The translations under genes and the position numbers were made by a program. From positions 3,658,001 to 3,722,000 of the forward strand of contig JAXRKN010000036.1 in assembly GCA_038502055.1 (NCBI GenBank): a stretch of 64,000 bases of DNA, given 5' to 3'. A model generated the notes under the pieces. It was not told the origin of the DNA. It searched no databases and worked only from the letters and a program-made list of their open reading frames with translations. This DNA comes from Tanytarsus gracilentus. Taxonomy: Eukaryota; Arthropoda; Insecta; Diptera; Chironomidae. This document shows, in pieces, positions 1 to 13,311 of the stretch. How positions within the stretch are numbered: the stretch's first letter is position 1; each line of letters starts with the position of its first letter.

Positions 1-312
1 GTATTAAATTTCTCAACTCGCTGTGAAGAATTTATTAAATTGTGTCATCGCGTGTGGGTGATCAAGAGGGGAAATTTTTCTAACGGATAATTTTCAATTT
101 ATGAGCATCGCATTTAAATAAATTGATTCGTTACACTTAGTCGACACCAATTTAATTTCACTTTCTTACATTTAAACACTTTTTTTTCTCTTTATCGAAG
201 CAAAAATAAATCACAAGAACTTTTAAATATTTCACTTCTTTTATTTTACACTTTAAAAAAAACTCTTATGAGTGAAAAAGTCTCGAAAATGTCGCTTAAA
301 GTACAACACGAT

Positions 313-400
313 GAATGAGCCGGAGGCTTGCAAATTTATGTCTTATATAGATGAGCTTCAGCGTACAGCAGCGAGTCTCTCATCTCTCTCTTAACTCCCT
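313..400 (-). promoter_or_regulatory. Core promoter directing leftward transcription off the window edge
   Basis: On the minus strand a TATATAAG box lies at 349-342 and a perfect insect initiator TCATTC at 318-313, with its A at 316, 33 bases from the first T of the TATA box. Upstream, at about 375-400, are several GAGAG repeats of the kind bound by GAGA factor. The same TATA-to-initiator spacing is seen at other genes in this window. The transcript would run to the left and leave the window after about 316 bases; no convincing coding exon is visible in that stretch, so it would be a 5' untranslated exon. The gene is unknown. Confidence 0.5.
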
Positions 401-3400
401 TACGACTTCAGTGCTGCAGATGAAAATAAAAGTTGCTTCAACTCAATGTTTTAGGTCTTGAGAACTGAGCGTGAAGCATGGCGAATGTTTTCGAGAGCGT
501 AAACGAAGAGAGCGGGATTCCTCATCGTTAAAAATTATCTGATTCAATATCATTAATTTTAGACTCCCAGATGGGGTTCTTTTACTTGAAATAATCCGCC
601 TTTTGTGTGCTAAAATGATAAAAGCACGCGAAGACATCCCAACATTTGTTACCGAGTTAATCATTTCGCAATTGATGGACTGAAAAACGTGTTAGCATTT
701 GTTTGCTTAGAATTGCGTGTTGTGGAATAAAAAAAAGGGAATTTGATGTTTTTGATACATTCAAGAGATGGAAATTTTTAAAATTTTGAAAAATTTTATT
801 ACTAAAATCGAAAAAGTTAAATGTTTAAAAATATCCATCCATCTGCTGCCAATCATCTAATTAATTGCGATCTTACTTCTCTTCAAGGTCGACCTCAACA
901 GAAGGTGATCTCCTCCCCTTTCACCCATAAAAATTGATATGTGTCAGAGGGAATTCAAATGTTTACCCGCGATCCTTCGATCATCATCAAAATCGCGAGA
1001 GAGTGATTGCTAAATGAGCTTTTAATTGCTCGCGAAATATTTTAAATTTCATGGTTGATTTATGGACGAAAACAAATCTTGCGCTCTAATGCAACTTTTT
1101 ATAGCATTATTAAATTGTCTGCCGCTGTTTAAGATAGCGCACGTTGGACAAATTTGGTAATGAGATGGTGCATCGTAAATAACAATGGTCTCGACTGCTC
1201 TCTTTCTCATCCATATAAAGAGTCACTCTGCGATGTCCACTGCGACTTAATAAAATCTCATCCATTGTAAGTGTGCGGAGACGATGCTGGAGATTGAAGA
1301 AGTTGCAATACAATGATTGATGTCTTCTGATTACAGGGTATTTACACGAGAGAGAGAGAAGAATAAAGCTCTGATTTTCGGACGGTAAGTGTGAGGTAAC
1401 ATGCACTTAATAATTTGTTATTGTTTTTTATTTAATGCTATTAAAGCATACGCATTAGATGACGGTGATCGTTTGGAGTTGATTTTATAATTTGCAAGGT
1501 GATCTAAGGGTGCGATTCATGAACAAATGTGAGAGGAAAATAGAAAGGAAAGGTGAAGAAATTAATTTTTAGAATTAATGTGAGTCGCACATTTGTGAAG
1601 AATAATTTAACTAATTGAGAAGAGTGAAAACTAATTATTGGATATAAATTTGGCATTTTAATTGAATTAAAACTCATGTCATTAAAAATTGAAAATAAAA
1701 AAAAAATTAAAATTTACAAATTAAAGGTTCAAATCCTAAAATTCAAATATTACGGAAAATCTTCCTCCGGATAATTTTTTTTTGCATTTTTTAAAATCGT
1801 TTTCAGTGAATTTTAGTAATTTTTTACATCAACTATGAAATCAAAAGTTGATTAAAAATTTTTATACTAAAAAAATTTCCCGCTTACAAATCGATGACAT
1901 GTTTTTCAATTCTCTCATGACGATTCTCTTATGACGCAATTTTCTAAAGAATTTTTTAATCAACAGTTTTTTTTGCTTTTTTTCTGAAAAACAACTAGCG
2001 GATCTTCAACTATAGTCCATAGACTGATGAACTCTCTGAATCAGCAAATATCTAAACATATTAATTTCCCATAAAATTCACCGAATAAATCTTGTTTACC
2101 TCCGAAGATAAAAAATTCAAATCGATAAACAGCAAAAAATCATTTGGTAAGGAAATCGTGGTGTTTTTTTCGCCAAATCGATAATTTAATTAATTTCAAT
2201 GTCGCTTTGTTGAATCTTCAATTTTCACATAATTGAGTCATTGTTACCTCAGAGCTTCTTCTTTTATTGTTCCTTTAACAGTTTAGCAAGTAAAAAATTG
2301 AGGCTTTCAATAAACCGATCGATAAAGCCGAAAAAATCAACAAGCGTCCGCACCATGTGAGAGAAAAATGAACAACAGCCAAAAATTGATATTAATTTCT
2401 TCCATCCAAGCGGGATGCGATGAGATGAGTGTCTCATAAAATTGATCACGATTTATCTCACCATTCGACTTCTTTCTCGAGCGATGTACATGCCAAGGTG
2501 GAGCGGTTTCGTGTGGCATGAGGAAGATCTCCGATGCATTTATGAAATATTACATGTGAGAGAAAAATGCGATTAATCAGGAGAGAGAAAAGGTTGTGAA
2601 ATGAATTTTGTGGTTAAAAATATCCAGAAGGTATTTTTTGATCGAAGGGGTGGAGACTCTGGTTTATTTTTATAATATTTTATAAACATTTTTAAAAATA
2701 ATTAATTAATCACAAAAAAATTAAATAAATTCTAATGACAACCAGAGTGTCTCTCCCCTCGTATATGATTCAAATCTGCATTTTTCCTCCGATGAGTTTA
2801 ATCGATCGATGATGACTTTGAATTTTATGGCATAAAATTTCTCGATGGCGTCATCAATGTCACACGAAGACTTTATTATGGGATTTTTTCTTTCCCCGAA
2901 TTAACTTTTTCATCACACGACCTGGAAGTATTTTATTCTGTATCAAGTGACTCATTAGAAGTTCCACAATTACATCATGAGTTCGCCCACTTAAGAAATT
3001 CAAATGCATGCCGGAACCTTCCAAGTTCATGACATCATTTGCATATCAAATCTCTCGCGTCTAAATGTCACATTTAAAATGGAAAATTCACTTCTGAAAT
3101 GCAGTTTCATGCGCATGGATGATGAAAATAGTGAATGGTGACACATCTTAATATCGCTAAGACAAAAAAATGTCAATGATAATCGTTTTCATTGCATATT
3201 AAAACGCCTACAAAAATTTCAATATTCATGTTATGATGGTCATTAAAAATTAATTTAACTTAATCTCAATGGAATGTTAAATAGTCAAATGAACAATAAA
3301 ATAGCCGTTAAGTTTATCAATTTTTTGTTAATGTGTTATTGACTGACTTCAAAGCTTTAAAAACAAATTTTTTAACATTAAATTTATTGGTAGTTAAATT

Positions 3401-3512
3401 TTTATTATTTTGTCATTCTGAAAAATTTAAAAACAAGTAAAAATTTTTGTGAGAGATAAAAATTTCTATAATTAATATTTCAATAAAAATTGCTCTCAAT
3501 GTCCGGTGTTTG
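401..3512. other. Non-coding stretch, no supported gene
   Basis: AT-rich DNA with many homopolymer runs. The few open frames (for example 1110-1406 on the minus strand) have no recognisable domain, no signal peptide and no splice partners. I see nothing functional here beyond short GAGA runs near 1350. It may be intergenic or upstream sequence of the leftward gene at the left edge. Confidence 0.5.
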
Positions 3513-3930
3513 GTCACCGGACTTGCAGATTAATCGGCCGAAAATCGGGAGAATAATCGGCAGATTTTCGGCCGAAAATCGGGAGAATAATCGGCAGATT
3601 TTCGGCCGATTTTCACCCGATTAATCGGCCGATCGCTTGCAGATTTTTTAATCTGCCGATTAATCGGGCGATTTTAGTCTGCAGATTATCGGCCGATTTT
3701 TTGATCTGCCGATTAAACGGCCGATTTTAATCGGCAGATTATCGGGCGATTTTTCAATCTGCCGACTAGACGGCCGATTTTAATCTGCAGATTATCGGCC
3801 GATTTTTTAATCTGTAGATAAAAAAATAGTGTATAATTTATTTTCTATACAATTTTGCTATAAACTATCGAAATATATAGTTAAATAAAGTAACCCTATT
3901 TATACTTTGAATAAAATATCATTCTTTATA
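3513..3930 (+). repeat. Left arm of the inverted repeat
   Basis: This arm matches the reverse complement of 4133-4518 with only scattered differences, apart from one extra unit of about 34 bp near its outer end. It holds three tandem copies of a unit of about 53 bp, then AT-rich arm sequence. Confidence 0.85.
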
Positions 3931-4132
3931 ACTTTCGAATCAATAATATTTAAAAACGAATTCACTCTGAATTTATGATTTTGAGTTAAAACTTACAAAT
4001 CGAAAATTAAATAAAATTTATTATTCCCTTTAATTTTTACTTGATTTTTGATTTTAAATCTACATCAAAAATTCTTGAGTGAATTATTTTGCAAAAAAGC
4101 TATTTTTTAAGTGTCGTTTGAAACTTTGGAAT

Positions 4133-4518
4133 TTATAAAGAATGACATTTTATTCAAAGTATAAATAGGGTTACTTTATTTAACTATATATTTCGATAGT
4201 TTATAGCAAAATTGTATAGAAAATAAATTATACACTATTTTTTTTATCTACAGATCAAAAAATCGGCCGATAATCTGCAGATTAAAATCGGCCGTCTAGT
4301 CGGCAGATTGAAAAATCGCCCGATAATCTGCCGATTAAAATCGGCCGTTTAATCGGCAGACTAAATAATCGGCCGATAATCTGCAGACTAAAATCGCCCG
4401 ATTAATCGGCAGATTAAAAAATCTGCAAGCGATCGGCCGATTAATCGGGTGAAAATCGGCCGAAAATCTGCCGATTATTCTCCCGATTTTCGGCCGATTA
4501 ATCTGCAAGTCCGGTGAC
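4133..4518 (-). repeat. Right arm of the inverted repeat
   Basis: This is the inverted partner of 3513-3930. It is shorter by roughly one 34-bp unit. The open frame at 4335-4520 is an accident of its repeats and is not a gene. Confidence 0.85.
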
Positions 4519-7500
4519 ATACAATCCCTATCCTCAAAATAACCACCGCAAAATATTTGAAGATCAAATTGCCATAAGAGAAATAGCGAAAAAGTAATTA
4601 AATTATAAGCGCAATGATGAGATGTTCAACCTCATACGATGTCATTATGGAGGTGTATTGTCAAGTGGCATTACATAAGTAACATTGTATGAAGATTATT
4701 TTAAGGGCTTTACAGTAACAATGTGTTTATTTTTCAAGATCAGATCAAATTCTTGTTGTTGTTTTTTTGCCATCGTCATGATCGCAAATACAATTAGTGT
4801 TAATGACCTTAGCTAAGTAGGATTCGAGATCGTCATCCTATTGATGCTGTCTTCTTTGAAGTTGTCTTTTATAAATGTGATATAAGTCGCGATATGGCGT
4901 TAATGGAATGAATTCCACTCGATTGTTCTTGTCATCTCCGCTTGACAAAGAAGCATCAAATACGACCGGTGAAAATAATGTCAAGTTGCACTAATGACGA
5001 ATGATATCATATAGGCTCATCATCATTTTCGTTGTTGCCTCTTTTAAGTATGATACTTGAGGTGGACTTAGAGCAACTTAAATACTTAATTAAAATAATT
5101 AAGCTATTTAAGATTTCTTAACGTACGCTTTGAAGATTCTTTCAGGGCTTAATTTTAAAAAATTGTATTCACTTTAGTTTTGCTTAAATTCCTCTTAATT
5201 ATGTAACTTTCAATTAACGTCGCAGTCACAGTTACATCAAGCTCAACTTTACATGATGCGAAAACTTCCTTTTAATGGAGCACTTTTTCATCCACCCCGT
5301 GGCGCTACAGCGTGGGGTTTGTTTCGACGTCCGTAACAGAAAATTAATTAATTATTTAATTTAATTTAATTATTTTAAAGAGTGTTGAATAAATTTTTTT
5401 AGAAGTTAATAAAAGTAAAAATCACTGACGAACAAACCCCAACTCGATTAATATTCACATTCACACATCATGGGTCGCTCGCGCCAAGTTTTCGCGAAGT
5501 GGAATGTGAAATTTTTCGGTTGATAATTTTACGCCATATTATGCCATCGTAAAAATGAAAAATGTATCACATTGTAGCCAATTTTAGAGCATGTAATACA
5601 CGACTTTTCCCTCCTTACGACTCGTGCTCATGAACCTGATCGCCAATTATTTATTTTTTCCTAGTGGATTCCCAAAAAAATATAAAATTTAAAATTGTGT
5701 ACACACCGTTGATGTCAAGATGAGTGAGAGAGAGGTCATTAAAAGGCTCTGACGATGAACACAAGATCCGGTTTCATCACAAAAATTGAAATACAATTTT
5801 TTTTTCTTGAATTGTTTCGTTCTTCTTAGTCTTCGAGCGAATTTTTATTTTATTTTCGTATTAATCCATCTGAGTGTCCAAAAATAGCGCTCGCGGGCTA
5901 CAAGTTAAACTCACACAGATACCGGCATTGTGTTTCGCCAAATATTTTGACACACGCCGGTTTTTTTGCTCATGTTGTCGCATCGCAATCCTTTAATGGA
6001 TAAAAGACTTAAAATTGAACTTTTAAGAACTTTTTACAGTTATCGAAAAGCGTTGATTTATCTGCGATGTAAGCTGATTATTTTTCAGAACATTTTGGTG
6101 ACATGTCAAATTTTGATTTCCTGTTTATTTGTCACCAAAATAAAAAATCGAAGGCTGATTATTTAATCAAGGAATGCCTCAACATTTTTCACATTGGATA
6201 TTTGTTTTTTTTATCATTCGAATGACACACACAAAAATATTCTCAGAGATGATTTTATGCAAATGAGTAAACAGTAAACAAGCAGTTCGGTGACTTAGAG
6301 AGAAATCGAGAATCATCTGATGATTCTTAAGTTTTCATAATGTGAATAGAAAACAGAATAATTTGTTACACGTTTGCAGTGGTTAATCTTAAGGCATGTG
6401 CACAATGATTAAATTAACACATTGTTGTTTTGAGACTTTTCTCGCCATTTTCGTTAATTCGTCAGAAAATAATAAAAGTTTTAGTTTTATAATTGGCAAT
6501 TTGAGTTTGTTTGTAACGCTGCTATAAGGTTCTGCTAAAAATTAAATTAATGAATATAAATTATATTATAAAATATTAAAGAAGTTTAAAAACTTAAAAA
6601 GCTCTAATTTAAAATATTCATAAAGCAAAGCATAAAAAAATTAACATGATTTTGGAAAAAATAAAACTAGAGAATAAAGTAAAACAGCGGCCAGACCCTT
6701 TGAACCTTTCTAGTTGTTTACTAGTATCTAAATAAGGAATGAATAACAAAATAAGAACAACAATGCAGAAAATATTAGTTGAGATTCGCATCGAATTTGA
6801 GTTGAAAACAACAAAATGTTAAATAAAAATTTAAGAATGATATTCAAATTTAGCATCATTAAAATTTAAAGAGGAATTATTTTATTTAAAAATCGTGGTT
6901 TTAAAATTAGATAACAAAGTTTTACTGCCCCTAAACAAATGAATCACACAAAGCTCATTCAGCTTTTTAAAATGGAGAAATGAAGTAATCACTTACGGCT
7001 GTATAATTATTCAAAGAAATGAAAAAGAAAAATTGAAAAGCGTGCGAAGAAACTTTTTTCTTAATACCAATTTAATCGACAACTTTGTATATGGATTAGA
7101 GGAAGCGGAAAATTGCTGGTTACACGTGTGACTTGTGGGAATATTTCAAGAGCTGATAATTGACCCAGTAAACTATTAATTTTATCCAACATTGTGTTTA
7201 AATAATTTCGCATTGGATTAAAAAGTAAATGCACTCGAGTTGAAAATGTAAATTATCAACTTTGCAACAACTTGCAATCAACAACCTTCTTCCACGGGCG
7301 CATGAAAGTGCCAATTGTGCAAAACAGACCTTTTTAATGGTCAATTGCATTAAACAACTACTGACAATGCAATAAAACAAAGAAAATTGGAGATAAATGT
7401 CTTTTGTGTCTGGACTTCGTTTCCGATGACAACTGGCAATTGCACTCGTGTGAATGTGTAACATAAGATTAAGATATGAAATTTCCTTGGTGAATTGTTG

Positions 7501-10500
7501 GCTATTGAATGACCTCAAGTGAAATGTTTATGAAATTCCGTGGAAAATTTTAATGGTCACTTTAGTAAAATTCTTTACTTAAATTATTTACTTTAATGTT
7601 GAATGGCTGGAAATTCCAGAGAATATCAAAAGTTTCTTTTTTAAGCTTCTCAAACTTTTTTTCGCTTACGTCATTTTAAAAAGTGTTTCTCAAACTCTTT
7701 CATTGGTTCACGATCTACTTGAAGTTTAGATGCGGTAATTGGAATTTAATTCATAAAATTACAATGAAATAATTTTATTATGAGTAGCATTTTGCGGTGA
7801 GCTTTAAAGATGATTTTTGAAGCTTTTAAAAGTTTAGTTTAAAAAATTAGAAAACTTGAATGAAGTTAGAATAAATTTTTATTACTTTAAATAATAAAAA
7901 TTGATTAATTTTGCATAATGGCCGCTCTTAAAATTTATTAATATCGTTTGTTCTAAAACCCATTAACAGATAATAAAAAAATTATCAGTTCGATCACAGA
8001 TTTATTTGATAATTTATGCTTCAAATTTTTATGGCTTTTCGACCACCACAAATAACTAATAAAAAAATAGCTCAATAAAATTTTAGTTTTTTGTTCCCAT
8101 CACATTAATTATGACGCATAGAACTAATTTTTCGTTAACGTCTCGGCAATTTGACAAGGTTAATTAAGTGAAAAACGTTTGTGAGAAATTTTAATGACTA
8201 AATTTCCTCGAACAGTAATTTTCAACAAAAATCTTCATTGTTGTTCGAATTTTTAAACTCATAAACCACCGCGACTCAATTATAGGTTAACGTAAAAATT
8301 GATTTAATGCCTCAGACTATCCGAGCCGCTTGAGCCCTTTTCCATGACTTGCACAATGCGCGACAACTCGCTTTTTTAATAAATCATTTTTCATCTTTCT
8401 CACTCTCTCGAACATTTCTGCAAAAGTCGCATAATTTATTCAACCACAAAATTGAAAAGCTTAATCATGTTGACCCAATTTCTATCAACATCACTGCCGT
8501 GTTTGAGAGAGAAAGAAACATCTCTTTGGTGCTTTGTTGTTTATAAAGTCAAAGAGATGAAAAATGAAATGAAATTGAAATGTTGAAAATATTTTTTAGT
8601 TGCACAGCGATGCAAAAGAGCAGGTTTCCGTAAATTGTAAGGCTTCGAGATGATCATTAAAGTGGGAGAGATACAAAATCATACTGCAGTAGCCATAAAT
8701 TAAGATAATTTAATGATTATCCAGGTTTTTAAATTTACCCGGTGGGAAATTTTTTTTTAATTATGAAAAATTTATTAAAAATCAAAAGAGGTTAAAATAT
8801 TTAAAAATTCAACATTTCTTAAAACTTGATTAATAAAATCATAAAAAACTATTTGAAATTCAATATTTTTCACACTGGGTCATCAAATCGATCAGACTAA
8901 CGCCATTTAATATTGAATGCCATTTCAACAGAAAATAAAATTAATAAGGAAAATCCAAAAAATGCATAAAGCATTTCAAATGCAAAAATATGAGTCGCTC
9001 GTTACTTCACTGTTACCATAAAGCACAAGGAAAAATATTCGAAGGTGAAAAGAGATGAATAACGTTCAATTATCGGTCAATCGGTCTTTTGAGTCACCCA
9101 AAACAACAGTCGCCAATGGTGAACACATGATTACTCAATTTTCGCATGCATGTTCAGTGTCGCGAGCGCAAAAAGAGAATTGCAAAAATTCTCTCGAACG
9201 ATCAAAATGAATTGATTTTTAACGGCTATAAATGTGAGTTATGTTTTAAGGCACTTTCTGCAGAGGATAAATGAGTTAAATTTTATTGTTTATTTGTTAT
9301 AATCTTTTTAATATTATCGGACACGAATATGGGAGTTTTCAAGGGGGAAGTCGAATATTGATTGACACAATCAATCATGAAGGAATTTAAGAAATTTTTT
9401 ACTCCCGCATGCTCGACTTTCACTGTCAGATGTATTTAACTTTATTAAATGAACTTTTTATATCAATCTTCGGAATAATTTATGTCCAATAAATTTTTAT
9501 TTTTGCGTGATATAATTTTATTTCTTGTTTAATTGAGGCAGTTGAAAAATGAGATGAGATTGAGATTAAAATATTCAAAGGATGTGAACTTGTTATTCAG
9601 AATTATAAATTTAACAAAAAAAAATTCAAAAAACCCGTTAAAAATTTTAAACAGTCAAGACACTAAATTTTACGTCTTGATCATTCAAATTTTTTAATAA
9701 CGATTTTTTAGGTTAATTTCTTTAAAAATCAACTTAAAGTATTTAAAAATTTAATCCTGACATCGAAAAGCGATTGACACGCGGTGGCCATCAATCTGCT
9801 CGTTAAATGCTAATTTTACACCTCATTTTCATTACGAAAGGGTCAAAATACCTTCATAATTTTTCTTCTCACCCGAATGCAATTTCATAACTCGCACAAC
9901 CTTTCAATAAAACTCTTTTTTATCACGTCGATAACAATCAAGCACCGTTTTTGTCAGCTTCGCCGATCAGATGATTCATATCAAATTATTGATTTTACAT
10001 TCCATAATGAATTGACCTCAACCTCCATAATTTAATATATTTTTTTTTTATTTCAATAAAGATGTCATTCCGAAACTGCCGTACATTCATCATCGCGCAT
10101 GCACATATGTGCAGCATCATCGCGGTTCCTCACGGCGACAATTAAATGCTTCTTGTAAATTTATTACGAGAAATCTTTAAACAGTTTGACGACGATGCAC
10201 CTAGTGGTACACGATACTCGCGCAACTCCCTTGAATGATTAAAATGTTGAACTTTATCGGTGTATATTCGCTATAAATGGAATTATTGAGGGATATAAAG
10301 TGCAATATTGCGTAATCATTATAACAGCTCGCGTTTATGATCGAATAGCGATGTAAGAAATCATAAAGGATTAAATCATGAGGTAATAAGAATTTCCCGT
10401 TGGAATTATTACATTCTAAGAAAAATGATGAAGATTAAAAAATGTCAGTGTGTCACTCAAAGCATTGTCGATAGGTGTGGCGGTTTTATATGATTATGAA

Positions 10501-12421
10501 AGAATAAATTTTGTGATTTTAAATTTTAACGGTTTTTAAAATTTTTAAATATTTTAAATCTCGTTTAAACTTGAAAATAATCGAAGCCAATTTAATTTAA
10601 TTAATGTATCATTTTGAATGACTTAATCCTCATCGAATCAAAACTCACCCAAAATCGTGCTTTCTTTCGCGAAAAAAAAAATTTTGGAGGCGGCGTCGAT
10701 CGCTTAAAAATAATTTTACGTTATCGCCGCATGTCAATATTGCACAGCGTTAATAATTTTATTCGTGTACGAGACACACGACAGCGATAATGCGGCGTCA
10801 AAGAAAGTCGAACGAGCCCATTAGTAACTGTGACTCGGACATGATCCCTAAGGTTGTGTAAGATTGCGAAGATAATTAGACGAAATTTACAGCGACAACT
10901 AATTGAGTTGAAAATTAATCATAAGATTTGGTAATTAAGTTAGAATAGCTGGGTTAATTATAATTAATCAAATTTTTTTAATTTAGTTCAAGGAGTGGAC
11001 GAAAATTGTTAAATCTAGTTAATTTCAAGCAGTGACAAATCCTTGAATTTACACCGATACCTTATTACATCACAACCTCTGCGAAGATCTTCGCCGCTAA
11101 ATTTAAATCTCTTTATGGATCTGTTAACATTTCAATTAAGCAATTCCTTTTTCGAGGCTAAAGAAAAGCTCTCATTTAAATCGAATTAAGGGTTTAACTT
11201 TCAGTTTATGGCAATTTGTCCTTAAGTGCACTTATCATAGTGAGAAATTATTTTATTACCATAAAATTCTTCTCAATAAAAAAAGAACCGCGAAAGCTTT
11301 TCAAATCGTTGTAGTTTGTATTAATTTACGAAGTTCACATCATATCGTGACATCAGATCAAAGAGAACCTTGATCACTTTATAAAGCATGAAAATGACAT
11401 CACTTCACATACGCGCTTGATCCGTGAATTAGATCCGTGTAAAATTCCACACTTTGTTTCATTGAAAACAAAGCAAATGATCTGAAAAGTGGCTGCCATA
11501 ATTCCATAATTGAGTCATAAAAAAGCATTCGAAATGAATCTAAATTTACTGACATTGAAAATTGCAAATGCATAACTTTTTTCACAGTTCCAAACATGTC
11601 AACTGAATGTCATATATTTAATTCATCTCGCAAAGTAATAAAATTTATTATTTTTCTTTCTTCCTACGCCGCCGAGTGTCTTTAAATAATTAGCGTTGGT
11701 CTTAGACGGAGATGAGAGATTAAAAGCAGCCGTAAATGACGAAACATTTCTCGGACGTTCTGTTTGGTGAGTTGAATAACCTTTAAAGCGACACAACAAT
11801 TTAAAAGCTTCTAAATTCACCCACATTGATCATGTCGGAAGTGCCATTTATCTAGCGGTGAACTTTCGCCTTTTGCATTGTGCCTTCGATAGATTTGTGG
11901 TTAACACATATTTCGCACCTGATTGATGGACGTAATTAACAAAATCGACAAGGCATTTTGGCATGTTAATAGGACTGTTATGAAGACATATGCCTTGTCC
12001 ACCCATAGAGGCGGCATCGCATGATTAATAAATTACGCTTTTATTAAATCTTTATTTTTAGCATATAATTTTTTTTTGGCAATAGGTCAGTGGAGATATT
12101 TTTAGATGAATTGTGAAAGTTTAAAGAGGAATTTATTCAAGTTTATTGGCAGTGAAATTTATTTTCGATGTTTGGGTTGAGGATTTCTAAATTGAGGTAT
12201 TGACATTTATTTTCAACTCTTGAAATACAAAATTAAAATTAATTTTTTTAACTGTTTTAAAATCATTTAGTGAATTTTTTATCATTAACACTTTTATCGT
12301 TAATCTTCAACAAAGAAAAAATTCTAAATTGTGTTAAATGTCCGCTCAATTAAAAACAATCTTATCGTTAATTATTTTTGATAAGAAATTTTTGGTAGTT
12401 TGTTCTTTTCTTATCATTGAT
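4519..12421. other. Long gene-free stretch
   Basis: About 8 kb of AT-rich DNA. Open frames are short and have no recognisable family, codon bias or splice context. A TATA-like CTATAAATG occurs at 9226-9234, but its best initiator (about 9262) is 35 bases on and no open frame follows, so I do not call a promoter. A 14-bp palindrome of TGCACATATGTGCA type lies near 10082. I see no other structure. Confidence 0.5.
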
Positions 12422-12460
12422 TATAAATTTGTGAGAAAATAGTAAAAAGACGTTAGTTCT
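12422..12460 (+). promoter_or_regulatory. TATA/initiator promoter of the JHBP-like gene
   Basis: TATAAATTT starts at 12422 and an initiator-like TTAGTT has its A at 12455, a spacing of 33 bases. The start codon follows at 12497, giving a 5' leader of about 42 bases with no other ATG in it. Confidence 0.6.
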
Positions 12461-12496
12461 TGATTTAATTTAATTCGAGTGAGTTAAGAAAAAGAA

Positions 12497-13311
12497 ATGA
12501 AAATTCTAGTTGTGCTATTTACGGTGTTTGGAGTAGTTTTGTCCAGCCGTAAGTTTATAAAATAAACGTTCATGAAATAAAAATAAAAATTGCCTTCAAT
12601 GGTGAAAAATTCATTTCTTTAGCGGCTCAAAACGAAGCAAATGCTCGCGCAGTTTTAGAGCAAGCACGTCGAAATTTTCCTTGTGGATGGCCCGATGTTG
12701 GAACAACTGGCATTCGCCCACTCGAACCATTACAAATTTCAGGATTTACCATCACCGCAAATGGAATTGGAACTAGATTGACTTCGGAATTAACAAATTT
12801 GGTGCTACGCGGTTTGCAACAATTTAATGTCCAAGAACTTACCTTCGATCCGGCAGCACGAACAGTTACTTATAAATTTGCGATTGCAAGAATGGATTTG
12901 ACGGGAAGACACAGTACACGTGGGAGCATGCTCTTGATTCCTGTAGTAAATGGAAATGGACCGATGACAGTTCAAATGACAAATTCAATAGTCACTGGAG
13001 TTTTGTACTGGAATTTAAATGAATATGGTCATCTTGCTATCACAGATCAGTGGACGTGGATCGATTCAGAAAGAGTTCATGTTCGAATGGAAGGATTTGG
13101 ACTGATGACAAACACAATCAACAACAACATCAACGATGCAATTCCCGGCCTTTTAGCTGATCCCGAATTCCAAGCTGAAATTAATCGCATCATTAATGAT
13201 TTAACAATTCCTGCATTTACTCAAATCATTGATGGAAGCGCACCTCAAGATTTTACGGATGCTCTCGCATTTCGTGCAGCCAATCCCACACCTGATCGAT
13301 GCTTTGTGTAA
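12497..13311 (+). CDS. Secreted JHBP/takeout-superfamily (TULIP-fold) protein
   Basis: Two exons, 12497-12548 and 12623-13311, joined by a 74-base GTAAGT...AG intron, give 246 residues. Residues 1-17 (MKILVVLFTVFGVVLSS) are a clear signal peptide. The mature part begins with an alpha-helical stretch, then FPCGWPDVGTTGIRPLEPL, which matches the start of the haemolymph juvenile-hormone-binding-protein family: a cysteine, then a proline-rich turn with PLxPL. The rest alternates hydrophobic strands, as in TULIP lipid-binding barrels, and ends with an amphipathic helix. Family members carry lipids or hormones in haemolymph. Only one cysteine is seen near the N-terminus and one near the C-terminus (PDRCFV), unlike takeout proteins with an N-terminal Cys pair, so hormone binding should not be assumed. 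It could be closer to the group 7 allergen-like branch. A TATA/initiator pair supports the start codon. Confidence 0.8.

Larger units (their letters stand above)
3513..4518. mobile_element. Foldback-type element with long inverted arms
   Basis: The left arm (about 3513-3930) and the right arm (about 4133-4518) are near-perfect inverted copies of each other, starting from the outer end GTCACCGGAC. The outer part of each arm is GC-richer than its surroundings and built from tandem copies of a unit of about 53 bp, rich in CGGCCGATT and ATCTGCAGATTA motifs. The inner part is AT-rich and unique. A loop of about 200 bp (3931-4132) separates the arms. The left arm has one extra copy of a unit of about 34 bp. 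There is no transposase, so the element is non-autonomous. I could not find a clean target-site duplication; next to the left end lies a partial copy of the terminal motif (GTCCGGTG at 3501-3508). Foldback element or large MITE is the best description. Confidence 0.85.

Noticed and set aside
1110..1406. 98-codon minus-strand frame
   Set aside because: No family features or splice signals with a matching partner; likely chance.
1722..1740. GGTTCAAATCC, resembling a tRNA B box (also near 17318)
   Set aside because: No A box at the right distance and no cloverleaf arms; the surrounding sequence is plain A/T-rich DNA.
4335..4520. Open frame reading SADF/INRPI-type repeats
   Set aside because: It lies wholly in the arm of the foldback element and reflects its internal repeats.
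7198..7518. 106-codon minus-strand frame
   Set aside because: No recognisable pattern, no promoter, isolated in gene-free DNA.
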